A stretch of DNA of 18,986 nucleotides from an uncultured Clostridia bacterium (GTDB lineage: Bacteria; Bacillota_A; Clostridia; Christensenellales; CAG-138). A program made the position numbers and the translations under genes. The notes beneath the pieces were generated by a model, which was given only the letters and a program-made list of their open reading frames with translations, ran no database searches and had not been told where the DNA came from. This document shows positions 1-6,936 of this stretch, one piece after another. The stretch is taken from NCBI GenBank assembly GCA_947302865.1, contig CAMYWS010000006.1, positions 1 through 18,986 of the forward strand. The letters are read 5' to 3'. Numbering within the stretch: the first letter of the stretch is position 1; the number at the start of each line of letters is the position of its first letter.

Positions 1-41
1 ACCGTATTTCTGTATCTCACATTCTTCGGAGGGATCCTTGC

Positions 42-1250
42 ATGACCGAACGGCTTTATCTTCTTGACAGCATGACGGCGGCGTTCGACGCGGTCGTCAC
101 CGCCTGCGAACCGAAAAACGACGGGTATCTGGTCGAACTCGACAGAAGCGCGTTCTTCCCGAACAAGGGCGGTCAGCCCTGCGACGTCGGCATGCTCGGC
201 GACGCGAAGGTGCTGGACGTGAACGAGCAGGGCGAACAACGGCTTTGGCACTTCTGCGACCGCGCGCTTTCCGTCGGCGCGAAGGTGCGCGGCGAGCTGG
301 ACTTTGCCCGCCGCTTCGATATCATGCAGCAGCACACCGGCGAGCATCTTCTGTCCTACTGCGCGTGGCATCTTTTCGGCGCGCAGAACGTCGGCTTCCA
401 CTGCGCCGTGACGTACGCGACGCTCGACCTCGACAAGCCGGTCGGGCACGAGGAGATCACGGAAATCGAGAATCTCGCAAACCGTCTTGCCGCCGAAAAC
501 GCGGCGGTGACGGCGACGATCTACGAGACGGAGGAAGACCTTAAGGGCATCCCGCTCAGAAAGCACGCCGAGGGGCTCACCGCGCCGATCCGCATCGTTA
601 CGATCGAAGGCAGCGACGCCTGCACCTGCTGCGCGCCGCACGTACGAAAAACCGGTGAGATCGGACAGTTGAAGATCGTCGAAGCGATCCCGTACAAGGG
701 CGGCACACGCTGTACGTTCCTGTGCGGCATGCGCGCGCTCCGTCACGCGCAGGTCATGCAGGACACGGTATCCGCGATCGCGCTGCGCTTCTCGACCGCA
801 AGGGATCAGGCGGAAGCGGCGGTACAGAAACAGTCGGAAGATCTGTCCCGGGCAAAGCGCGAGCTCCGGCAGGCGTATGCCGCGCTCGACGAATACCTCG
901 CAAAATCGCTCATTGCCGAAGCGGAGGACGTAAAAGGCACGAAGTTAATCGTAAAGATGCTCGAAAGCGTGGACGCAAAGCGGCTCCGCCCGCTTGCCGC
1001 GGCGACGATGACGGATCGCGCGCTGACCGTGCTGTTTTCCGACGTGGGCGACCGCGTGTTCTACCTGCTCGCCGCAAACGGTCTGAAGGTCGACATGGGC
1101 GTTCTCATCGCCGCGGTCAACACGGCGCTTTCCGGCAGCGGCGGCGGACGCGGCACGCTCGCGCAGGGCAGCGCAAAAAAGCCCTCCGGTCTGAATGAGA
1201 CCGTCGAAGGACTGCATACCTATTTCAGAAATGTGCTTCTGCACGGATAA
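42..1250 (+). CDS. Alanyl-tRNA editing protein, long AlaX type with C-terminal DHHA1 domain
   Basis: A 402-residue free-standing homologue of the alanyl-tRNA synthetase editing half. The family hydrolyses tRNA(Ala) mischarged with serine or glycine in the cytoplasm. Visible hallmarks are the GGQPxD motif (residues 43-48), the zinc-binding HxxxH (H98 and H102 in QQHTGEHLL) and the second zinc motif CxxxH (C196 and H200 in CTCCAPH). A charged, probably coiled-coil stretch lies around residues 245-285, and a DHHA1-type glycine-rich end (GGGRGTLAQGSAKK, about 369-382) follows. There is no aminoacylation domain, so it is an editing factor and not a synthetase. The length fits the long AlaX class with DHHA1. 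The ATG is preceded by GGAGGG at 28-33. The promoter is not visible because the window begins 41 bases upstream. An intrinsic terminator follows, so it is the last or only gene of its unit. Confidence 0.92.
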   Translation: MTERLYLLDSMTAAFDAVVTACEPKNDGYLVELDRSAFFPNKGGQPCDVGMLGDAKVLDVNEQGEQRLWHFCDRALSVGAKVRGELDFARRFDIMQQHTGEHLLSYCAWHLFGAQNVGFHCAVTYATLDLDKPVGHEEITEIENLANRLAAENAAVTATIYETEEDLKGIPLRKHAEGLTAPIRIVTIEGSDACTCCAPHVRKTGEIGQLKIVEAIPYKGGTRCTFLCGMRALRHAQVMQDTVSAIALRFSTARDQAEAAVQKQSEDLSRAKRELRQAYAALDEYLAKSLIAEAEDVKGTKLIVKMLESVDAKRLRPLAAATMTDRALTVLFSDVGDRVFYLLAANGLKVDMGVLIAAVNTALSGSGGGRGTLAQGSAKKPSGLNETVEGLHTYFRNVLLHG

Positions 1251-1265
1251 TGCCAAAATTTACCG

Positions 1266-1294
1266 CCCGGGATTTTCCGGGTTTTTTCTTTTTT
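1266..1294 (+). terminator. Intrinsic terminator after the alanyl-tRNA editing gene
   Basis: A CCCGG (1266-1270) and CCGGG (1277-1281) stem with a GATTTT loop is followed at once by a T-rich run (TTTTTTCTTTTTTT). It lies 16 bases after the stop codon. Confidence 0.85.
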
Positions 1295-1338
1295 TCGCGT
1301 TTTGTTCATAAATACGGCACACTTTGCTTGCATTCCCC

Positions 1339-1347
1339 TGCTATATT
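1339..1347 (+). promoter_or_regulatory. Extended -10 promoter of the NlpC/P60 lipoprotein gene
   Basis: TATATT at 1342-1347 is preceded by TGC at 1339-1341, giving an extended -10 (TGnTATATT). No good -35 lies at the right distance; CACTTT at 1320-1325 is the weak candidate. The predicted start near 1354 would give a leader of about 30 bases with AGGAG at 1373-1377, seven bases before the ATG at 1385. Confidence 0.55.
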
Positions 1348-1384
1348 GACAGTATCCGAATCTGTACAGCAAAGGAGACCGCCG

Positions 1385-3100
1385 ATGGAACCGAACGGAA
1401 CAAAGCCGAGACGCCTGCGCTTCCCGTATGTCGCGGCAACCGCGCTTGCGGCGCTTCTGATCGGCTGCGCGACGACGGCGGGTACGCATGTTCCGGAAGC
1501 GGAGATCTCTTCGGACATCGTTATCTTTGAAGCGACGCCGACGCCCGGGCAGTCGATGGTAACGCCCGACCCCGCGCTGGTCACGCCGGAGCCGTCCCTG
1601 GCCCCGACGCCGACGCCCTCCCCCACCCCTACGCCGTCGCCGACGCCGACGCCGTCGCGCCATCCCTTAAACGGCGACACGCTGCTGCCCGGCGACGAGG
1701 AACCGATCGTTCTGGACGTTCAGATCCGGCTGATGGAGCTTGATTACCTCGATTTCGAACAGCCCGACGACGAATACTCCGACGGTACGGCGGACGCGAT
1801 CCGCGCGTTTCAGGTGCGCAACGGCATCCACGCGAACGGTCTTTGCGACGCAGAGACCTATGAAAAGCTGTTCTCCGGCGACGCGCTGACCTACGCGATG
1901 GTCAGGGGCTCGTCCGGCGACGACGTGGAGATTGTCAAGGAGCGCCTCATCGAGCTCGGCTACCTCGAAGGCACGCCGTTCGGCGCGTACGACGAGCAGA
2001 CCGAAGCCGCGGTACGGCGGTTCCGGCAGAAGAACGATCTCAGCAGCGACGTCATCGTGGACAACGCCGCGTTTGAAGTCCTGCTCGGCGAAAACACCGT
2101 CGGCAATTTCTACGCGATCGGTGAGAAGGATCCGGCGATCGAAACGTATCAGCAAAGTCTGTTCGCGCTCGGCTACCTTACGTATCTGCCGGACGGCGTG
2201 TTCGGAAAGCAGACGCAGAACGCGGTACGGCGCTTTCAGGAGGAGAACGGACTCATCGTGGACGGCTGTCTCGGAAAAAGCACCGTGGACCTTCTGAAGA
2301 GCGGCGAAGCGGAATCGTTTGTCTTCACCGTCGGCACGGAGGGCGCGGACGTGGAACGCATCCAGAAGCGGCTCGCGCACTTCGGATATCTGTCGGATTC
2401 GCAGGCGTCCGGCTATTACGGGGAGAAGACGCAGGCGGCGGTCAAATCGTTCCAGAAGCGCAACGATCTCAAAGACGACGGCGTCGTCGGTCCCGAGACG
2501 ATGCAGCTGCTGCTCGGAGAGAACGCGAAGAAGGCGCCCGCGACGCCGAAACCCGCCACGCCGAAGCCCACGAAAAAGCCGACGCAGAAGCCGACCGCGA
2601 CGCCGAAGCCCGGCACGACGGCGAAGCCGACGCAAAAGCCCACGCAGAAACCGACCGCAACACCGGACGACGGCGACAGCGGCGACGGCGGCAGCACCAT
2701 CGACTACGGCGAGGGTGTCGAGGCATTCATCGACATCGCCGAATCCCGTCTCGGCTGCAGATATGTGCGCGGCGCGAAAGGTCCCGACAAGTTCGACTGC
2801 TCCGGGTTCGTGTACTGGTGTCTCAACAAGGCGGGCGTGAAGCAGAGCTATATGACGAGCATCGCGTGGCGCAGCTGCACAAAATACAAGCGCATCAAGT
2901 CGATGAGCGACCTTCGGCGCGGCGACGTGCTCGTGTTCAAGGGCAAGACGATGAGCTCCGGTCACGTCGGCATCTATCTCGGCGGCGGCAGAATGATCGA
3001 CGCGTCGTCCTCCAAGGGCAAGGTCCGCATCACGGACGGCGTACTTTCGAGCACATACTGGAAAGAGCACTTCCTGATGGCATATCGTATATGGGACTGA
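1385..3100 (+). CDS. Secreted lipoprotein: four peptidoglycan-binding repeats plus NlpC/P60 endopeptidase
   Basis: A 571-residue cell-wall hydrolase. The N-terminus has basic residues, a short hydrophobic segment and the lipobox LIGC (C28), so it is predicted to be lipid-anchored outside the membrane. A Pro/Thr-rich spacer (about 52-86) is followed by four PG_binding_1-type repeats. Each has the GYL...G.YGE.T..AV..FQ..N.L..DG..G..T...L pattern, the first being more divergent. A second Thr-Pro-Lys linker leads to the NlpC/P60 domain in the last 130 residues, with nucleophile C472 (FDCSGF) and H527 (SGHVGIY). The usual third residue, often His, is D539 (MIDASSS). NlpC/P60 enzymes typically cut D-Glu to diamino-acid bonds in stem peptides. 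I chose the ATG at 1385 because an open frame from 1250 starts upstream of the promoter, whereas 1385 has AGGAG and yields the signal peptide. It is probably a daughter-cell-separation or wall-remodelling enzyme; its exact substrate is unknown. Confidence 0.93.
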   Translation: MEPNGTKPRRLRFPYVAATALAALLIGCATTAGTHVPEAEISSDIVIFEATPTPGQSMVTPDPALVTPEPSLAPTPTPSPTPTPSPTPTPSRHPLNGDTLLPGDEEPIVLDVQIRLMELDYLDFEQPDDEYSDGTADAIRAFQVRNGIHANGLCDAETYEKLFSGDALTYAMVRGSSGDDVEIVKERLIELGYLEGTPFGAYDEQTEAAVRRFRQKNDLSSDVIVDNAAFEVLLGENTVGNFYAIGEKDPAIETYQQSLFALGYLTYLPDGVFGKQTQNAVRRFQEENGLIVDGCLGKSTVDLLKSGEAESFVFTVGTEGADVERIQKRLAHFGYLSDSQASGYYGEKTQAAVKSFQKRNDLKDDGVVGPETMQLLLGENAKKAPATPKPATPKPTKKPTQKPTATPKPGTTAKPTQKPTQKPTATPDDGDSGDGGSTIDYGEGVEAFIDIAESRLGCRYVRGAKGPDKFDCSGFVYWCLNKAGVKQSYMTSIAWRSCTKYKRIKSMSDLRRGDVLVFKGKTMSSGHVGIYLGGGRMIDASSSKGKVRITDGVLSSTYWKEHFLMAYRIWD

Positions 3101-3115
3101 GTAACTCGGCCGGTT

Positions 3116-3132
3116 GAAAACGCGCCGTTTTC
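3116..3132 (+). terminator. Weak hairpin after the lipoprotein gene
   Basis: A perfect GAAAACG (3116-3122) and CGTTTTC (3126-3132) inverted repeat with a three-base loop lies 15 bases after the stop. The following bases are not a T run, so it may stabilise the mRNA end or terminate only weakly. Confidence 0.35.
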
Positions 3133-3166
3133 CAAAGGCGACACAATAATGACACATTCGTTTTGC

Positions 3167-3194
3167 TTGCCAATCCGCAAATTTGTGGTATACT
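3167..3194 (+). promoter_or_regulatory. Sigma-A promoter with extended -10 for the 64-residue protein
   Basis: The -35 is TTGCCA (3167-3172), the spacer is 16 bases, and the -10 is TATACT (3189-3194) preceded by TGG (3186-3188), so TGnTATACT. The predicted start near 3201 gives a very short leader that consists mainly of the AAGGAGGT ribosome binding site at 3203-3210. The very strong Shine-Dalgarno suggests high translation. Confidence 0.75.
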
Positions 3195-3218
3195 GAAGAA
3201 AAAAGGAGGTATCTGCAT

Positions 3219-3413
3219 ATGTCGACATTGAAGGAAAGCTGGGGAAAGGTCGGCGGCGAATTCGGAACGCTCGGCAAGGATCTGGGCAAGACCATCGTTC
3301 AGACCGTAAAAGCAGGCGCAAAGGCCGTTTCGGATTGGGCGGACAAGGACGACGAAAAGCCGGAACCGCCGAAGGAAGACGTCGTGATCGAGCCCGAAGA
3401 AAAGAAGGAATAA
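3219..3413 (+). CDS. Small protein of unknown function (64 residues)
   Basis: I do not recognise the family. The first half (about residues 1-42) is rich in evenly spaced Gly, Lys and hydrophobic residues (GKVGGEFGTLGKDLGKTIV) and looks able to form an amphipathic helix. It ends in SDWADK. The second half is a strongly acidic Pro/Glu/Lys tail that is probably disordered. It has no signal peptide, cysteines or enzyme motifs. The ATG at 3219 is chosen because AAGGAGGT sits eight bases upstream; an in-frame ATG at 3183 would overlap the -10 element and cannot be used. The gene has its own promoter and terminator. Gene-like features are the excellent ribosome binding site and the tight promoter-to-terminator fit. 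A membrane-surface-binding or stress-type small protein is possible, but that is a guess. Confidence 0.75.
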   Translation: MSTLKESWGKVGGEFGTLGKDLGKTIVQTVKAGAKAVSDWADKDDEKPEPPKEDVVIEPEEKKE

Positions 3414-3479
3414 GCAGCAAATCAGAATACCGCCAAAGCGCAGTTTTGACCGCGTTATGCGGAAAGGGTGTCAAACCCC

Positions 3480-3508
3480 GGAGAGAGCCGTATGCCCTCT
3501 CCTTTTTT
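3480..3508 (+). terminator. Intrinsic terminator after the 64-residue protein
   Basis: Arms GGAGAGAGC (3480-3488) and GCCCTCTCC (3494-3502) form a nine-base stem with one mismatch and a five-base loop, followed by six T at 3503-3508. Confidence 0.85.
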
Positions 3509-3562
3509 GTTCCGGATGACGTATGTTTTTTCAAATTTCCGCCGGAAATCGTGCGGAGACGA

Positions 3563-3591
3563 TTGACGAACGGAGCGCGGAAAGTTACAAT
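3563..3591 (+). promoter_or_regulatory. Near-consensus sigma-A promoter of the HD-RyR gene
   Basis: The -35 is TTGACG (3563-3568), the spacer exactly 17 bases, and the -10 TACAAT (3586-3591). Transcription should begin near 3598, leaving a leader of about 95 bases. The leader holds a small UUCG-tetraloop hairpin (GATC-TTCG-GATC, 3652-3663) and the GGAGGA ribosome binding site at 3682-3687. No operator-like repeat overlaps the promoter, which suggests a constitutive basal level. Confidence 0.8.
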
Positions 3592-3692
3592 TTACAATAG
3601 ATGATTATGCTGTATCGAACCGTACGGCAGCACGTCCGTCGGCGGCATGCAGATCTTCGGATCCGAGAACCATTATACAACGGAGGAAGAAC

Positions 3693-5723
3693 ATGGCTTA
3701 CACCGCACTGGAACAAATGAGAAAAACGAACCGGGAACGATTCAACACGGACGTCGGTCCGTATGAACCGGCGCTGTTCGGCGCAGGCAGAATGGGCAGC
3801 GATCTGAAATCCGCTGCGCTGCGGTTTCTGCACGATCGCTGCGAGGGGCTTCGCTTCTCGCCCGAAGCAGAGCGCGAGGAACGGCAGAGCGGACGGTACC
3901 TCGGCACAAGCTATCGGCAGGGACAGATCCCGTATAACATGCAGATGGATATCGACCGGTTGTGCCTGGAGCGCGAGCTGGAGCAGTTCATTGATTCCGG
4001 CGTCGCCGAGGACGCATATACCGTCTATTACTGCTTCCTTGAAATGTTCATGGGCGCGTACGGTCGCTCCAGCAAGATGATCGAGCTGCTTTCGGAATTC
4101 GAGTCGAACGCGAGCTCTCTGCTGATGAAGCACCGCGATCACTATTCCCATTCGGTCTACGTCTTTGCGCTTGGACTTGCGATCTATGAAACGAACGAGA
4201 GCTTCCGCAAAACGTTCCAGACATTTTACGGCTTCAAACCCAATCAGGATGAACACCGCGCAGCCGCATTCTTTCTGGAATACTGGGGACTGACTTCGCT
4301 GTTCCACGACATCGGTTATCCGTTTGAGATCCCCTTTGAGCAGGTGCTTGCCTACTTTGAGGTAGATCGGAAGAAACGCGGACCGGGAAGCATGTTCCTC
4401 GCTTATCGCAATCTCAACTGTCTTTCCGACCTGGGTGAAGATGCGTCGAAACACCTTGCGGAGCTGTTCGGACAGCCGTTCGGCTCGGTGGAGCAGCTCC
4501 TGGCTTACGGGATCGCAAAGCGGCTCGGAGACGCGTACGATGTGACGGAGGCATATCTTTACGATACCATTCTCAAAAAGCCGACCGATCCGGACCGGTT
4601 CGGGTATTTCATGGATCATGCTTATTTCAGCGCGACGCGTCTCTATCAGGAGTTCGTTGAGCAATACGGTCCGCGAAAGCTCAGCGAAGCGCATCTGGAT
4701 GTGCTGACAGCGATCATGCTGCATAACAGTCTCTTCAAGTTCGCGATCGCCTTCTATAAATCCGAGGACAAGCATAAAGCGCCGCTCAAGGCGGAGCTGC
4801 ATCCGCTCGCGTATCTTCTGATGCTCTGCGACGAGCTGCAGTGCTGGGACCGCACCGCGTACGGCAGAAATTCCCGCACAGAGCTGCACCCGATGGATGC
4901 GGAATTCGATTTTGCCCGCGGAATGATCCATGCCCTGTACTGCTTCGACGCGGAGGAATCCGAAAAGATCGGCGCTTATGAAGCAAGCTACCGCACATGG
5001 GAACAGAACGGATCCGAGGGAGCTCCGCCGCGGCTCAAGGCATACAGCGATATGGCGGAAAAGGAGCAGCGCTTCCGTACCGATATTGAAAAGATCGTCG
5101 ATCTTTCCCATTATCCGCTGTTCATCACCACGTTTATGCGCACCGCCGACCGCAGGAGCAAGCACACCTATCTGTCCGGCAGCAGTTTTCTGCATATGTA
5201 TGACTTTGCGGTCGCCTTGAACGGACGCTACAGCTACGAAGGCAGAGAGGACGAAATCTCGGCGGAGACCCTCGAACGCGATTTCGACAGCATGTCCCTC
5301 GAGTACAAGCTCTATAATATCAATCAGGTCAAGAGCTTTTCGAAATACCTCAACGCGATCGGCTGTTTCTACACGGATCGCCCCGTCGATTTTGAAATGA
5401 TCCGTGCCTTCTCCTCCGAGCAGATCGCGACGTTTGCGCCGATGGAACATGCCCGCTGGGTCCGGGCGCATCGCGCGATGGGCTGGACTGCCGGAAATCT
5501 GTACGAAACGGCGCAGGTCGAGGGCGACACGAACCGCTATGCGCTGCGCGAACAGATGCGGCAGCACAAGCTTTGCATGAGCGGGGACTTCGGCGAGCTG
5601 GAGATCGCAAAGCATTACCTGCAACTCTCCGAGGAGGACCAAGGCAAGGACTGGAAGCCGTTCAATACCATGCTGAAGCTGATCCGCAAGTTCGACGGTC
5701 TGCGCATCTATAAGCTCGACTGA
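3693..5723 (+). CDS. HD-type phosphohydrolase-like protein fused to a C-terminal RyR-like domain
   Basis: A 676-residue cytosolic protein without signal peptide or obvious membrane segments. The middle resembles an HD-superfamily metal phosphohydrolase: H150/H153 (RDHYSHSV), the doublet H205-D206 (LFHDIGYP), H309 (MDHAYF), H344 (IMLHNSL) and D380 (LCDELQCWDR). These could supply a His/Asp metal site, with a long insert between the doublet and the later ligands. The last 95 residues resemble the RyR repeat seen in bacterial proteins: the signature MEHARWVRAHRAMGWTAG (584-601), then a spaced Lys/His and LSEEDQGKDWKPFNTM (645-660). RyR domains in bacteria have been proposed as ligand sensors in conflict systems. 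Segments 1-140 and 390-580 match nothing I recognise. It is transcribed alone, next to and converging on a phage cassette. By eye the gene is somewhat less GC-rich than its neighbours. The ATG at 3693 follows GGAGGA. Domain calls come from motif reading only; substrate and ligand are unknown. Confidence 0.75.
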   Translation: MAYTALEQMRKTNRERFNTDVGPYEPALFGAGRMGSDLKSAALRFLHDRCEGLRFSPEAEREERQSGRYLGTSYRQGQIPYNMQMDIDRLCLERELEQFIDSGVAEDAYTVYYCFLEMFMGAYGRSSKMIELLSEFESNASSLLMKHRDHYSHSVYVFALGLAIYETNESFRKTFQTFYGFKPNQDEHRAAAFFLEYWGLTSLFHDIGYPFEIPFEQVLAYFEVDRKKRGPGSMFLAYRNLNCLSDLGEDASKHLAELFGQPFGSVEQLLAYGIAKRLGDAYDVTEAYLYDTILKKPTDPDRFGYFMDHAYFSATRLYQEFVEQYGPRKLSEAHLDVLTAIMLHNSLFKFAIAFYKSEDKHKAPLKAELHPLAYLLMLCDELQCWDRTAYGRNSRTELHPMDAEFDFARGMIHALYCFDAEESEKIGAYEASYRTWEQNGSEGAPPRLKAYSDMAEKEQRFRTDIEKIVDLSHYPLFITTFMRTADRRSKHTYLSGSSFLHMYDFAVALNGRYSYEGREDEISAETLERDFDSMSLEYKLYNINQVKSFSKYLNAIGCFYTDRPVDFEMIRAFSSEQIATFAPMEHARWVRAHRAMGWTAGNLYETAQVEGDTNRYALREQMRQHKLCMSGDFGELEIAKHYLQLSEEDQGKDWKPFNTMLKLIRKFDGLRIYKLD

Positions 5724-5779
5724 CGACGCGCAGGATACGATCCCGCCGTCGTCGGAACCTGAGGGAACATATCACACGC

Positions 5780-5813
5780 AACGGAGCAGCCGATATCGGC
5801 TGCTCCGTTTTTT
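5780..5813 (+). terminator. Perfect palindromic terminator after the HD-RyR gene
   Basis: The arms 5780-5794 and 5795-5809 are perfectly complementary around GATATC, with core GGAGCAGCCG. The T run at 5808-5813 makes it a strong rightward terminator. It sits between two converging units but lacks a T run on the minus strand, so it stops the phage transcript less well. Confidence 0.9.
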
Positions 5814-5869
5814 ACGCATAGCTTCCTAATGCGGACCGCCCCAACGAGGCTGCTGTTTTGCTCCGGTCG

Positions 5870-6724
5870 TTACGCGCCGGGGAACTGCTGCATGAGCTTT
5901 GCGTATTCGTCCCCGCCGAGACTCCAGAGGATATCGCTGCGGAGCGCCAGATACTTCGTGTCATTCCGGTCATACAGGCGTCTGCGCTCCTGCGGCGACA
6001 TCCGCGCGACGAGGTTGGCGATCGTGCGATAGTCCGACTTTTGGGTATCCTTGCCGTTTTCCAGCAGCAGCGAAAGCATCGAGGATCCGCCGTCCTCCGA
6101 CGCGTTCCTGTCCGAGGACGCGCCGCCTCCGCCGCCGGTGCCGGCCCCTGCGGAAAGCAGCGCGCGGTACAGCGCCTGCGCGGCGCTCGTCGCCTGCTCG
6201 CGGGCGTGGTTGATCTGCTCGGCGTTGAATTCGTCGACTTCGATCTTCTTCTGCTGCTGTTCCTTCATCGCGTCGTACAGATGTCCCGCAAGCTCGGAGG
6301 CGTAATTGCTTTCGAGCGCGCTGACGTCGCGCGATTCCCCGCGATACTGGCGTTCCTTGACGTCAGAAAGATAGGTGCTTTGCCCCATCCCGCGCGACCA
6401 CGCGTCCGCGTCGAGCTCGGCGTTGATGCGTTCCGTCTGGTCGCGGCGGGCTTCGATCGCCTGCTCGTACGCGGGGCGCAGCCAGTTTTTGATCGTTTCG
6501 GACAGCACGCTCTCGTCGAGCGGCGTAAACTCGACCGTTTCGGGGAGATAGTACTTCAGCATCTCCTGAAACAGGGATTCAAACGAGGGGATGTCGGGCG
6601 TCGACCCGCCCCCGGAGGAACTGCCGCTGCTGCCGCCGGTGGATGCGGTTTCCTTCGGCTTCGGCTGTTTCGGCTGCGTGATGCGGATCGGCGGCGTCAA
6701 TGGTTTGATGGGTAGTTTGATCAT
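5870..6724 (-). CDS. Putative phage structural protein, Gly/Ser-rich (284 residues)
   Basis: I do not recognise this protein. It starts with a Pro/Lys-rich stretch and a Gly/Ser run (about 28-42) and then a soluble-looking domain. A charged, Gln/Glu/Lys-rich helical region (about 105-180) follows, with KEQQQKKIEVDEFNAEQINHAREQ-like character suggesting a coiled coil. A second Gly run (about 196-204) leads to a compact tail ending in LMQQFPGA. It is the last gene of the phage cassette, downstream of the nozzle-like gene. Ejection proteins or tail accessory proteins often sit there in podoviruses, so a virion role is likely by position. The ATG at 6722-6724 is preceded by AAGGAG on the minus strand and begins one base after the stop of the previous gene. 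Confidence 0.7.
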   Translation of the reverse strand: MIKLPIKPLTPPIRITQPKQPKPKETASTGGSSGSSSGGGSTPDIPSFESLFQEMLKYYLPETVEFTPLDESVLSETIKNWLRPAYEQAIEARRDQTERINAELDADAWSRGMGQSTYLSDVKERQYRGESRDVSALESNYASELAGHLYDAMKEQQQKKIEVDEFNAEQINHAREQATSAAQALYRALLSAGAGTGGGGGASSDRNASEDGGSSMLSLLLENGKDTQKSDYRTIANLVARMSPQERRRLYDRNDTKYLALRSDILWSLGGDEYAKLMQQFPGA

Positions 6725-6725
6725 A

Positions 6726-6923
6726 TTATTCTCCTTCCGTTCGTTCGGCTAATGCCGTTTCGATCTCCAGAAGCTTGTTGTAAAGAAGCTCCAGATTCTG
6801 ATTCAGATTGTTTTCGTTCTGCGCGACGCTCGAATCGTAAGCGTCCCGGTCGACCGCCGCGGACGGCATGCGTCCGAGATAGACCGGAAACAGCGCCTGC
6901 ATGCCGGTGGGTGTGTATGCCAT
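6726..6923 (-). CDS. Small phage protein (65 residues), unknown function
   Basis: It begins MAYTPTGMQALFPVYLGRMP and continues into a helix-forming segment with NENNLNQNLELLYNKLLEIETAL, which looks like a short coiled coil. It sits between the nozzle-like gene (14 bases upstream) and the Gly/Ser-rich gene (one base downstream). An AAAGGAGG ribosome binding site lies just before the ATG. Size and coiled coil would suit a small virion or assembly cofactor, but there is no direct evidence. Confidence 0.7.
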   Translation of the reverse strand: MAYTPTGMQALFPVYLGRMPSAAVDRDAYDSSVAQNENNLNQNLELLYNKLLEIETALAERTEGE

Positions 6924-6936
6924 AGAGCGCCTCCTT

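Noticed and set aside
1580..1670. Short tandem repeats (ACGCCGACGCC-type)
   Set aside because: They encode the Thr-Pro-Ser spacer of the lipoprotein in frame; low-complexity coding sequence and not a satellite or CRISPR array.
1323..3172. TTTGCTTGC shared by the promoter regions of the lipoprotein and the small protein
   Set aside because: The shared nine bases lie at different distances from the two -10 elements, so a common regulator site is not convincing; likely chance.
1667..3295. Minus-strand open frame of 542 codons opposite the lipoprotein gene
   Set aside because: It mirrors the repeated peptidoglycan-binding domains and linkers and has no promoter or ribosome binding site.
3585..5642. 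Minus-strand open frame of 685 codons opposite the HD-RyR gene
   Set aside because: The sense strand has promoter, ribosome binding site, terminator and recognisable domains. The antisense product has low-complexity Arg/Glu/Val composition and no start signal.
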